DNA of 64,000 bases, from assembly GCA_041596215.1 (NCBI GenBank), contig JBFHIZ010000004.1:49058-113057 (forward strand), in the 5' to 3' direction. Below, one piece after another: positions 25,453 through 33,114 of the stretch (the first letter of the stretch is position 1; the number at the start of each line of letters is the position of its first letter). The position numbers and the translations under genes were made by a program. The stretch is from JBFHIZ01 sp041596215 (GTDB lineage: Bacteria; Bacillota; Clostridia; Lachnospirales; Lachnospiraceae). Under the pieces are notes generated by a model. That model was not told the origin of the DNA, did no database searches, and was given only the letters and a program-made list of their open reading frames with translations.

Positions 25453-26414
25453 TGAAAAAACGCGCAAAAGAATTATTAAAAGACAAAACAGTATCAAGAG
25501 TTCTTGGATGGAAAAAGGGTGAATTTGCATATGATTGTACGCCAGGTGTCTTTTATACGGAGCAAGAAATAGAGGAGCAATTTATTTATAATGAATTATG
25601 CCAATCGAATCTTTCTAAATATTTAATTCAGGAATCTAGAAAAGAAGGGAAGGTTCTTGTATTTTTAAAACCTTGTGACACGTATAGTTTTAACCAATTG
25701 ATGAAAGAACATCGATTGATCCGTGAAAACATTTATATCCTCGCAGTGTCGTGCGAAGATAAAATTGATATTGATACCATAAAAGCAAAGGGAATCGAGG
25801 GAATTTTAGATATCACATGTGAAAAGGATGAAGTGAAGATTCATACATTATATGGAGAAGAAATCTTAGCAAAAAAAGAGGCTATGAATGATCGGTGCTT
25901 AACTTGCAAAAGTAAAAAACATGTAATATTTGACGAATTACTTGGGGAGGAAGGCGAAGCGCTAGATTCTAATCGATTTGATATGGTGGAGAAAATAGAA
26001 CAGATGACTTCTGAAGAGCGGTTTGCCTTTTGGCAGGGTGAGTTATCAAGGTGTATCCGTTGTAATGCATGCAGAAATGTCTGCCCTGCGTGTAGTTGTG
26101 AAACATGTGTCTTTGATAATCCGGCATCCGGTGTGGAAAACAAAGCAGCAGCAAATTCCTTTGAAGAAAATATGTTTCATATTATTCGAGCTTTTCATGT
26201 GGCAGGACGTTGTACGGACTGTGGAGAGTGCTCTAGAGTATGTCCACAAAATATCCCATTACATTTGATTAATCGTAAAATTATAAAAGATATAAATGAA
26301 TTTTATGGAGAATACCAAGCGGGTGAAGATGAAACATTGCCACCATTAAATACTTTTACGAAAGGTGATGTAGAGCCAGGTGCGGTATATATGAAGGGGG
26401 GCGAATCGAAATGA
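25440..26414 (+). CDS. flxC: Flx-type iron-sulfur subunit (FlxC-like, FrhB-related)
   Basis: 324 residues. The N-terminal two thirds resemble the coenzyme F420-hydrogenase beta-subunit fold, with KPCDTYSFNQL, AVSCEDKID and a CLTC pair. The C-terminal third holds two [4Fe-4S] sites: CIRCNACRNVCPAC followed by CSCETC, and CTDCGECSRVCPQN. FlxB/FlxC subunits of the FlxABCD NADH dehydrogenase relay electrons from the flavoprotein FlxA to FlxD and HdrA. It overlaps flxD by 13 bases and flxB by four. Which of the two neighbouring genes corresponds to B or C in the Desulfovibrio naming is uncertain without alignment. Confidence 0.75.
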   Translation: MQEIMKKRAKELLKDKTVSRVLGWKKGEFAYDCTPGVFYTEQEIEEQFIYNELCQSNLSKYLIQESRKEGKVLVFLKPCDTYSFNQLMKEHRLIRENIYILAVSCEDKIDIDTIKAKGIEGILDITCEKDEVKIHTLYGEEILAKKEAMNDRCLTCKSKKHVIFDELLGEEGEALDSNRFDMVEKIEQMTSEERFAFWQGELSRCIRCNACRNVCPACSCETCVFDNPASGVENKAAANSFEENMFHIIRAFHVAGRCTDCGECSRVCPQNIPLHLINRKIIKDINEFYGEYQAGEDETLPPLNTFTKGDVEPGAVYMKGGESK

Positions 26415-27430
26415 AAAAACTTCAAATAGAAAAAATCGATACGTTCTTTCAAAAATTGGCAGCAGAATTTCCAGTGTATTTACCTGTGGATAATGATTTG
26501 AATGTAGCAGAATTTACAAAATATGAAGATGGAAAAGTATGGAGTGAGCAGTTAAATACAGTAAAGAGTCCAAAAGATTTCTTTTTTCCACAAGTAGAAA
26601 ATATGATGCGTTTTGAAACCAAAGGTAAAAAAATCGATGTATTTGATATGTATGAAGAAAAAGAAGATTTTATCATTTTTGGGGTAAGAGCTTGTGATGT
26701 GCGAAGCTTTTCTATATTGGATGCGGTATATTTAGCAGAACCAGTGGATTCATTTTATAAAAACAGAAGGGATCATGGAATTATTATTGCAATGGCATGT
26801 GCAAAACCAAATACAACATGTTTTTGTGAGAATTTTGATATTGACCCAACAATGCCAGAAGGAGATATTACAGCTTGGAGAACTAAAGAAGGAGTATATT
26901 TTCAAGCAAATAATGAAAAAGGGGAACAGGTACTTTCGAAAGTTTCCGAATTGCTAGTAGAAGATGCGGGAGAAAAAGTAGAGGAACAAAAGAAACATAC
27001 AAAAGAAATTTTAGAACGTCTTCCTTTTCATGAATTGGATTTATCTTATTTTAAAGAAGAAAATACAAAAAAAATTTTTGAATCAGAGAAATGGAAAACA
27101 ATGTCTGAGAGTTGCCTGGGTTGTGGAACTTGTACGTTTGTATGTCCGACTTGTCAGTGCTATGATATACGGGAATATAATACGGGAAATGGAATCGAAA
27201 GATTTCGTTGCTGGGATAGTTGCATGTACTCAGATTTCACTAAAATGGCACATGGGAATCCTAGAAAATCTCAAGTAGAAAGATTTCGACAACGATTCAT
27301 GCATAAATTGGTATATTCACCTACGAATAATGAGGGTGTTTATGGTTGTGTTGGATGTGGGCGATGTGTTGAAAAATGTCCTGTATCCATGAATATTGTA
27401 AAAGTAATAAAAACTTTGGAGGAAAAATAA
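26411..27430 (+). CDS. flxB: Flx-type iron-sulfur subunit (FlxB-like, AsrA-related)
   Basis: 339 residues. The N-terminal part is the domain found in the iron-sulfur subunits of anaerobic sulfite reductase (AsrA) and related NADH-linked complexes: PVYLPVDND, FGVRACDVRSFSILDAVY and CAKPNTTCFC. The C-terminal part holds two [4Fe-4S] sites, CLGCGTCTFVCPTCQC and CVGCGRCVEKCPVSM, separated by RCWDSCMYSDFTKMAHGNPR. It starts in the flxC stop (ATGA overlap) after AAGGGGGG, and its stop directly abuts the flxA ATG. An AsrA role in sulfite reduction is unlikely, as no siroheme AsrC follows. Confidence 0.78.
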   Translation: MKKLQIEKIDTFFQKLAAEFPVYLPVDNDLNVAEFTKYEDGKVWSEQLNTVKSPKDFFFPQVENMMRFETKGKKIDVFDMYEEKEDFIIFGVRACDVRSFSILDAVYLAEPVDSFYKNRRDHGIIIAMACAKPNTTCFCENFDIDPTMPEGDITAWRTKEGVYFQANNEKGEQVLSKVSELLVEDAGEKVEEQKKHTKEILERLPFHELDLSYFKEENTKKIFESEKWKTMSESCLGCGTCTFVCPTCQCYDIREYNTGNGIERFRCWDSCMYSDFTKMAHGNPRKSQVERFRQRFMHKLVYSPTNNEGVYGCVGCGRCVEKCPVSMNIVKVIKTLEEK

Positions 27431-28258
27431 ATGAATCATGATACGTTAATCCCAATTATTGGTGTCATTATAAACATCAAACAAGAAACACCGGATGTAA
27501 AAACATTTCAAGTGGTTAATCGAGAGGGGAAAAAACCATTTGAACATATGCCAGGCCAATGTGGCATGGTTTCTCTACCAGGAGTAGGGGAAGCAATGTT
27601 TTCAATTACTTCTTCACCAACGGTAAAAGAATATCTTGAATTTAGTATCAAGGATTGTGGAAAACTTACGGATGCTTTATTTGAACGAGAAGTTGGAGAT
27701 GAAATTACAGTTCGTGGACCATATGGTAATTGTTTTCCTGTGGAAGATGCATTAAAAGGGAAAGATTTATTGTTTATAGCGGGTGGAATTGGACTTGCTC
27801 CATTACATTCTGTGATTAATTATGTACGAGATAATAAGGACGCATATGGAAATGTCCAAGTGATTTATGGTTCCAGATCCGTTGAAGATTTGGTGCGTTA
27901 TGATGAAATTACGGAAGAATGGATGAAAGATAAAAATATGGAAGTGCATTTAACCATAGATAGAGAACAAGAGGGTTGGGATGGACATGTTGGATTTATT
28001 CCTGATTTTGTAAAGGAATTGAAACCAGATTTGAGTAAAACCGTATTAATCTGTGGTCCCCCAATTATGATTAAATACACGCTTGCTGGATTAAAAGAAT
28101 TAGGGTTTAAAGATACACAAGTATATACAACGATGGAACTTCGCATGAAATGTGGAGTAGGAAAATGTGGTAGATGCAATATAGGTAGCAAATATGTTTG
28201 CAAAGATGGACCAGTGTTCCGTTTTGACGAACTAGACGTGTTACCAGATGAATACTAA
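27431..28258 (+). CDS. flxA: FlxA-like NADH:acceptor flavoprotein (ferredoxin reductase family)
   Basis: 275-residue flavin and pyridine-nucleotide oxidoreductase, the NADH entry point of FlxABCD-HdrABC. N-terminal FAD domain with MPGQCGMVSLPGVGEAMFSITSSP, NAD(P)-binding half with LLFIAGGIGLAPLHSVI and VLICGPPIMIKYT, and a C-terminal [2Fe-2S] loop CGVGKCGRCNIG followed by a fourth Cys in KYVCKDGPVF. This is the AsrB/HydG-type layout. It follows flxB without a gap. NADH rather than NADPH is expected from characterised Flx systems; the sequence alone does not settle that. Confidence 0.88.
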   Translation: MNHDTLIPIIGVIINIKQETPDVKTFQVVNREGKKPFEHMPGQCGMVSLPGVGEAMFSITSSPTVKEYLEFSIKDCGKLTDALFEREVGDEITVRGPYGNCFPVEDALKGKDLLFIAGGIGLAPLHSVINYVRDNKDAYGNVQVIYGSRSVEDLVRYDEITEEWMKDKNMEVHLTIDREQEGWDGHVGFIPDFVKELKPDLSKTVLICGPPIMIKYTLAGLKELGFKDTQVYTTMELRMKCGVGKCGRCNIGSKYVCKDGPVFRFDELDVLPDEY

Positions 28259-28288
28259 AAAAACCAAACAATATATGGAGGCAATACG

Positions 28289-28963
28289 ATGGAAAAAATG
28301 GTTCGCGTTTATTTAATGGGAAAACCATATGAAGTACCTGCGGTGCTTACAATTATGGGAGCAATGGAATATGCTGGGTATCAACTTGTTAGAGGAGTTG
28401 GCTGCAGAAATGGATTTTGTGGAGCATGTGCAACAATTTATCGCATCAAAGGTGATAATGAATTAAAAGTATGTTTGGCATGTCAAACGAAGGTAGAGGA
28501 AAACATGTTTGTCGCAACATTACCTTTTTTCCCACTGGATAAAAAAACTTATAATATAGAAGAAATCAAACCAAGCGAAGAAATTATGATGCAATTATAT
28601 CCTGAAATATATAGTTGTATAGGTTGTAATGCTTGTACAAAAAGTTGTACCCAAGGATTAAATGTTATGCAATATATTGCCTATGCACAACGTGGAGAAT
28701 ATAAGAAATGTGCGGAAGAATCTTTTGCATGTGTTATGTGTGGCGTTTGTTCTTCAAGATGTCCTGCTGGAATTTCTCATGCGCAAGTATCGTTACTTGC
28801 AAGAAGACTGAATGGAAAATATTTAGCTCCAGAGTCAAAACATTTAATAAAGCGAGTAGACGAAATTAAATCCGGGGAAATGGATGCTGCCATGAAAGAA
28901 ATCATGAGCAAATCGATGGAAGAAATGAAAAATCTATACAATACAAGAGAAATTGAAAAGTAA
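28289..28963 (+). CDS. frdB: Fumarate reductase iron-sulfur subunit homologue
   Basis: 224-residue FrdB/SdhB/TfrB-like protein. An N-terminal [2Fe-2S] domain (GCRNGFCGACATIY, then CLACQTK) is followed by two [4Fe-4S] motifs, CIGCNACTKSCTQG (about residue 110) and CVMCGVCSSRCPAG (about 150). Classical FrdB carries [2Fe-2S], [4Fe-4S] and [3Fe-4S]; here both C-terminal motifs have four regular cysteines, so two [4Fe-4S] clusters are expected. No membrane-anchor gene (frdC/D) is present. Unlike methanogen TfrB it has no fused CCG domain, but a separate HdrB with two CCG domains is encoded in the same operon. GGAGG precedes the ATG, 30 bases after flxA. Confidence 0.85.
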   Translation: MEKMVRVYLMGKPYEVPAVLTIMGAMEYAGYQLVRGVGCRNGFCGACATIYRIKGDNELKVCLACQTKVEENMFVATLPFFPLDKKTYNIEEIKPSEEIMMQLYPEIYSCIGCNACTKSCTQGLNVMQYIAYAQRGEYKKCAEESFACVMCGVCSSRCPAGISHAQVSLLARRLNGKYLAPESKHLIKRVDEIKSGEMDAAMKEIMSKSMEEMKNLYNTREIEK

Positions 28964-28975
28964 GGAGGATATCCC

Positions 28976-30586
28976 ATGTTATATACTGAAGAAATCATAG
29001 AATCTATGAAAAAAGTGGAAGAAGCAAGAAGTAAAAATGCAGTATTTGAACCAGAAAGAATGTCTGCAGAAGAAAAGCAGAAGGTTCTTGCAAATTTTCA
29101 TCCAGATTATAAAGTAGAAGAATTTGAAACGTTAGAAATTGGTCCAAATAAAGGACAAAATGTACCAAAAGAGTTGGCTGAATTATTGCAAGGAAACCCG
29201 ATGATTGAGCCTAAAAATGTCGATTTACAGAATGTTGAGTACAATGTGGATGTATTGGTAATTGGCGGTGGAGGTGCTGGAGCAGCAGCTGCAATCGAAG
29301 CGGAAAAAGCAGGAGCAAAGGTGTTAATCGCCACGAAACTTCGAATGGGCGATGCAAATACAATGATGGCAGAAGGTGGAATTCAAGCCGCAGATAAAGA
29401 AAATGATTCGCCAAAACAACATTACTTAGATGCGTTTGGAGGTGGACATTTTGCTGCAAAACCTGAACTTTTGGAACGCTTGGTTAAGGAAGCACCAGAA
29501 GCAATTCAGTGGCTAAATGAATTAGGTGTGGAATTTGATAAAGCAGAAGATGGCACGATGGTAACGACACATGGAGGAGGAACTTCAAGAAAAAGAATGC
29601 ATGCGGCAAAAGATTATTCAGGTGCAGAAATCATGAGAACTCTTCGCGATGAGGTACAAAACAGAGAAATTGAAATTATTGATTTTACGGCAGCTATTGA
29701 AATCATACTTGATGAAGAAGGTAAGGCAGCAGGAGCTGTGCTATATAATATGGAAACCAAAGAATTGCGTGTTGCAAAAGCCAAAACCGTTATTATTGCA
29801 ACTGGTGGCGCGGGAAGACTTCATTATCAAGGATTTCCAACATCCAATCATTATGGTGCAACTGCAGATGGATTGGTACTTTCTTATCGTGCAGGTGCAA
29901 AACTTAAATATCCAGAAACTTTGCAATATCATCCAACGGGGGCAGCTTTTCCAGAGCAAATATTTGGTGCACTTGTAACCGAAAAAGTACGATCTTTGGG
30001 GGCGAAATTAGTAAATACGGATGGAGTTGTCTTTATGCATCCATTAGAAACACGCGATGTGGCAGCAGCTTCTATCATTCGTGAATGTAAACAAAATAAA
30101 AAAGGAATATCTACTGGTACGGGCTTGGGTGTATGGCTTGATACACCAATGATTGAATATAAGCATGGAGCTGGTACCATTGAAAAAAGAATACCGGCAA
30201 TGAAGCATATGTTTGGGAAATATGGAATTGATATTTCAAAAGAACCTATTTTGGTATACCCAACACTCCATTATCAAAATGGAGGAATTGATATTTCTGC
30301 CGATGGAATGAGTGATATCAAAAATCTATTTGTTGCAGGAGAAGCAGTTGGAGGGATTCATGGAAAAAATCGCTTGATGGGGAACTCCTTATTAGATATA
30401 ATTGTGTTTGGAAGAAATGCTGGTAAAAATGCAGCAGCAGCCTCAAAGAAAACAAAAATTGGAAATCTTTCGCTCGAACATGTAAATAAGTTTACGAAGG
30501 AAATGATGAACGTAGGTAGAAAAACGGAGGTTGTATCACCCAAATTACTTCCGAAGTATACCCATGGAAATCCAAAATTCGAATAA
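28976..30586 (+). CDS. frdA: Soluble fumarate reductase flavoprotein homologue (non-covalent FAD predicted)
   Basis: 536 residues. An N-terminal extension of about 90 residues precedes the dinucleotide motif VLVIGGGGAGAAAAIEAEKAG. Residues for fumarate binding and proton transfer can be matched to FrdA: QYHPTGA, ETRDVAAASI, HYQNGGI and GKNRLMGNSLLDIIVFGR. At the place where FrdA/SdhA have the His that binds FAD covalently (SHTxAAEGG), this protein reads ANTMMAEGG with Asn128, so FAD should be non-covalent. The C-terminal domain is shorter than in E. coli FrdA (602 residues). It has no signal peptide and no membrane partner, hence is cytoplasmic. AAGGAGG precedes the ATG, 12 bases after frdB. 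Most likely it reduces fumarate to succinate; L-aspartate oxidase is less likely given frdB. Confidence 0.85.
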   Translation: MLYTEEIIESMKKVEEARSKNAVFEPERMSAEEKQKVLANFHPDYKVEEFETLEIGPNKGQNVPKELAELLQGNPMIEPKNVDLQNVEYNVDVLVIGGGGAGAAAAIEAEKAGAKVLIATKLRMGDANTMMAEGGIQAADKENDSPKQHYLDAFGGGHFAAKPELLERLVKEAPEAIQWLNELGVEFDKAEDGTMVTTHGGGTSRKRMHAAKDYSGAEIMRTLRDEVQNREIEIIDFTAAIEIILDEEGKAAGAVLYNMETKELRVAKAKTVIIATGGAGRLHYQGFPTSNHYGATADGLVLSYRAGAKLKYPETLQYHPTGAAFPEQIFGALVTEKVRSLGAKLVNTDGVVFMHPLETRDVAAASIIRECKQNKKGISTGTGLGVWLDTPMIEYKHGAGTIEKRIPAMKHMFGKYGIDISKEPILVYPTLHYQNGGIDISADGMSDIKNLFVAGEAVGGIHGKNRLMGNSLLDIIVFGRNAGKNAAAASKKTKIGNLSLEHVNKFTKEMMNVGRKTEVVSPKLLPKYTHGNPKFE

Positions 30587-30600
30587 GGAAAGAGAAAATT

Positions 30601-31803
30601 ATGAGTGCATATTTAGGAAGTGTTAGTGGTTCAATCTTTACAATTATATTTTTTGTGTTTTTAATTGGGACATTTGGATATTTGATTGGATCTATTAAGT
30701 TTTTGGGAATCAAACTTGGAACAGCAGGTGTTTTGTTAGCAGCACTTATTTTTGGTATTATAGCTAGTTATTTTCCATCAATAACCATTGGAGGAAATGA
30801 AATAGCATTATTTGATGAGGCATTAAAAGCAAATTTTAGTCTTGTAACAAAACTAGGCACTGCTTTATTTGTTACTTCAATTGGATTAATTGCAGGGCCC
30901 AAATTCTTTCGTACCTTTAATCGTAAATCTTTATCCTATATTTTAACAGGAATTTTTGTTATTTGTATTGGAGGAGTACTAGCGGTATCGTTTGCAAAAG
31001 TAGATGCAAATCTTTCTATGGATATGGTAATTGGATTGCTGACAGGTGGGTTGACAAGTACTCCTGGATTATCCGCTGCAAAAGAAGTTGCTCTAAATAC
31101 CAATGAAGTAGTTGCAGGATATGGAATCGCCTATTTATTTGGAGTACTAGGAGTTGTTTTATTTGTTCAAATCATACCTAAAATACTTAGGGTTGATTTG
31201 GATACGGAACGCGAAAATTTTATTGCCGCAAATACGATTCCTATAAAAACAGATATAAAAATAAGAAAAAAAATAGATGCTTATGGATTTTTTCCATTTT
31301 TGCTTACCATAATGCTAGGATGTATTTTAGGAGCAATTGAAATTCCTGGAATTAATTTTTCCCTAGGAACTTCAGGCGGAACTTTAATTATGGGATTGAT
31401 AATTGGACATTTCGGACATATTGGAAAGATTGATTGCCATATGAATAAAGATACTTTAAATTTCTTTCGAGAATTAGGACTTGTGTTCTTTTTGATTGGA
31501 TGTGGGGTACCTGGTGGAGTGAATTTTATAAGTAATGTTCGGATTTCATATTTTGTATACGGTGCGCTTATGACCTTGGTTCCTATGATTATTGGATTTT
31601 TAATTGCTCGAAAGTTCTTTAAAATGAATTTATTTAATTCGTTAGGTTCAATTACCGGTGGAATGACATCCACGCCAGCATTAGGAGCTTTGATAACAAC
31701 GGCAGGCACGGATGAAGTGGTTTCTGCATATGCAGCAACGTATCCAATTGCGTTGGTTTGTGTAGTGCTTCTCGTGAAAATATTGCTTTTGTTTTTCGCA
31801 TAA
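30601..31803 (+). CDS. AspT/SucE-type (AAE family) dicarboxylate transporter
   Basis: 400-residue integral membrane protein with about ten membrane segments in two similar halves. Each half has the family signature: GGLTSTPGLSAAKEV (about residue 155) and GGMTSTPALGALIT (about 352). AAE-family members include the aspartate:alanine antiporter AspT and the corynebacterial succinate exporter SucE. Typical members are about 540 residues with a central cytosolic RCK-type domain; here only a short charged linker (about 200-225) joins the halves. It follows frdA by 14 bases and ends the operon, so export of succinate, or exchange of malate/fumarate for succinate, is the likely job (inference). A strong terminator follows. 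Confidence 0.82.
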   Translation: MSAYLGSVSGSIFTIIFFVFLIGTFGYLIGSIKFLGIKLGTAGVLLAALIFGIIASYFPSITIGGNEIALFDEALKANFSLVTKLGTALFVTSIGLIAGPKFFRTFNRKSLSYILTGIFVICIGGVLAVSFAKVDANLSMDMVIGLLTGGLTSTPGLSAAKEVALNTNEVVAGYGIAYLFGVLGVVLFVQIIPKILRVDLDTERENFIAANTIPIKTDIKIRKKIDAYGFFPFLLTIMLGCILGAIEIPGINFSLGTSGGTLIMGLIIGHFGHIGKIDCHMNKDTLNFFRELGLVFFLIGCGVPGGVNFISNVRISYFVYGALMTLVPMIIGFLIARKFFKMNLFNSLGSITGGMTSTPALGALITTAGTDEVVSAYAATYPIALVCVVLLVKILLLFFA

Positions 31804-31811
31804 TAATGGAA

Positions 31812-31861
31812 AGAGAAGTCGTGTATTTTCGAAAGAAAATACGCACTTCTCTTTTTTTTTA
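31812..31861 (+). terminator. Terminator of the ldh-frd operon
   Basis: AGAGAAGT...GTATTTTC pairs with GAAAATAC...ACTTCTCT around a GAAA loop, followed by nine T. This is the first convincing terminator after the ldh promoter, 12.5 kb upstream. Confidence 0.9.
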
Positions 31862-31902
31862 TGGTATAATAAATTTGTTTTAAAATATGAATGGAGGAAA
31901 AC

Positions 31903-32952
31903 ATGAAGGTATTTTCTGAAAAAATAAAAGTGATTGGAGCTTTATTACTGTGTGTCTTTATTATGACGGGTTGTGAGAATAAGGAATTAACAGAAAAAGT
32001 AAATACGGGAATGAAACTTGTGGAGTCATACAATTATGAAGAAGCAAGGAATCTTTTTGATGAAATTATAGCGCAAAAGCAGCGTAAAGATGCTTATCGT
32101 GGACAAGGACTATCAAACATTGGACTTGGTGAATATGAAGAAGCAATTCTGTCTTTTCAAAATGCACTTGCTAGTAGCACGGGTGAAATTGAGAATATGG
32201 ACTATGATATAAATTATTATTTAGCAACAGCATATTATAAAAATAAGGATTACGATAAGGCAAGAGATGTTTATACTGCTATCTTAGAATTGAAAACAAA
32301 AGAAGCAGAAGCTCTTTTTTTAAGAGGAAAATGTTACTTGGCGTTATCAGATATAGAAAGTGCTTTAGATGATTTTGATCGTTATATTGCAATTGATAGT
32401 AAAAATATTGCGCATTATATTTCGATTTATGAAAGTATGGAAGCTTTTGATTATGGAGAGGAAGGAACAATATATTTAAATAAGGCATTATCCGAGATTT
32501 CTAATTTAACAACAGAAGAAATTGGTACTATTTATTACTATTTGGGAGAATATGAAAAAGCGAAAGAATATATTGAAGATGGGGATAACAAGCGAACGAA
32601 AGAAACAGCGTTGATCTTAGGGAAAACTTATGAAGCATTGGGTGCACAGTCATATGCAGCAAGTGTTTACTTGAATTATTTGGAAACGGATGAAGGTTGC
32701 GCTGAAATTTATAATCAATTAGCAATTTGTAAGTTTAATGAGGAAAATTATGAGGAAGCATTGATGTATTTGCAAGAGGGATTTGCATATGCTGATGTGG
32801 AACTTTTACAAATGATGAAATTTAATGAAGTGGTGATTTATGAGTTTTCTGGTGAGTTTACAAAGGCAAAAACGGCAATGAACGAATATTTGTCAAATTA
32901 TCCTGCGGATAGTGAGGCAATAAATGAATATGAATTTTTAAAAAGTCGATAA
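31903..32952 (+). CDS. TPR-repeat lipoprotein
   Basis: 349-residue exported protein. The start at 31903 follows GGAGG; the upstream in-frame ATG at 31891 lies in that site. The signal ends in lipobox MTGC, so the chain is predicted to be lipid-anchored outside the membrane. The rest is helical with tetratricopeptide repeats, clear in YRGQGLSNIGLGEYEEAILSF-type units near residues 60-85, then YYLATAYYKNKDYDKARDVY and LFLRGKCYLALSDIESAL, and later LAICKFNEENYEEAL. TPR scaffolds bind partner proteins; nothing shows which. It is preceded by TATAAT at 31865. No terminator is clear before the NrdR boxes. Confidence 0.82.
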   Translation: MKVFSEKIKVIGALLLCVFIMTGCENKELTEKVNTGMKLVESYNYEEARNLFDEIIAQKQRKDAYRGQGLSNIGLGEYEEAILSFQNALASSTGEIENMDYDINYYLATAYYKNKDYDKARDVYTAILELKTKEAEALFLRGKCYLALSDIESALDDFDRYIAIDSKNIAHYISIYESMEAFDYGEEGTIYLNKALSEISNLTTEEIGTIYYYLGEYEKAKEYIEDGDNKRTKETALILGKTYEALGAQSYAASVYLNYLETDEGCAEIYNQLAICKFNEENYEEALMYLQEGFAYADVELLQMMKFNEVVIYEFSGEFTKAKTAMNEYLSNYPADSEAINEYEFLKSR

Positions 32953-32960
32953 TCGTCTAA

Positions 32961-33008
32961 ATACTATATATAGTGGTGCAAAGGAAAAAACATGTGGATA
33001 TGTAGTGC
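32961..33008 (+). promoter_or_regulatory. Two NrdR boxes upstream of nrdD
   Basis: ATACTATATATAGTGG (32961-32976) matches the NrdR box consensus acaCWATATATWGtgt almost fully. A second, poorer copy, TGTGGATATGTAGTGC (32993-33008), is placed 32 bp further on, about three helical turns, which is the known spacing of NrdR box pairs. NrdR represses ribonucleotide reductase genes according to ATP/dATP. Confidence 0.7.
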
Positions 33009-33015
33009 TTTTTTA

Positions 33016-33047
33016 TTGACAAGCATTTCTTTAAATGTTACTATAAT
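33016..33047 (+). promoter_or_regulatory. nrdD promoter
   Basis: A perfect TTGACA (33016-33021) is followed by TACTAT at 17 bp (33039-33044) or TATAAT at 20 bp (33042-33047). It lies directly downstream of the NrdR boxes and 70 bases before the ATG. Confidence 0.6.
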
Positions 33048-33114
33048 TTTATGGTCTTTTGCAAAAAACAGGCAAAGGATAAGTGATAAATATAGTAAAA
33101 TAGGGGGAAGAAAA

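Noticed and set aside
25440..28258. Anaerobic sulfite reductase AsrABC
   Set aside because: The AsrA- and AsrB-like parts are present, but the siroheme subunit AsrC is missing, and flxD, hdrABC and frdBA are in the same operon.
28976..30586. L-aspartate oxidase (NadB) or 3-ketosteroid dehydrogenase instead of FrdA
   Set aside because: The loss of the FAD histidine fits NadB, but the adjacent iron-sulfur subunit, fumarase and dicarboxylate transporter and the absence of nadA/nadC favour fumarate reductase.
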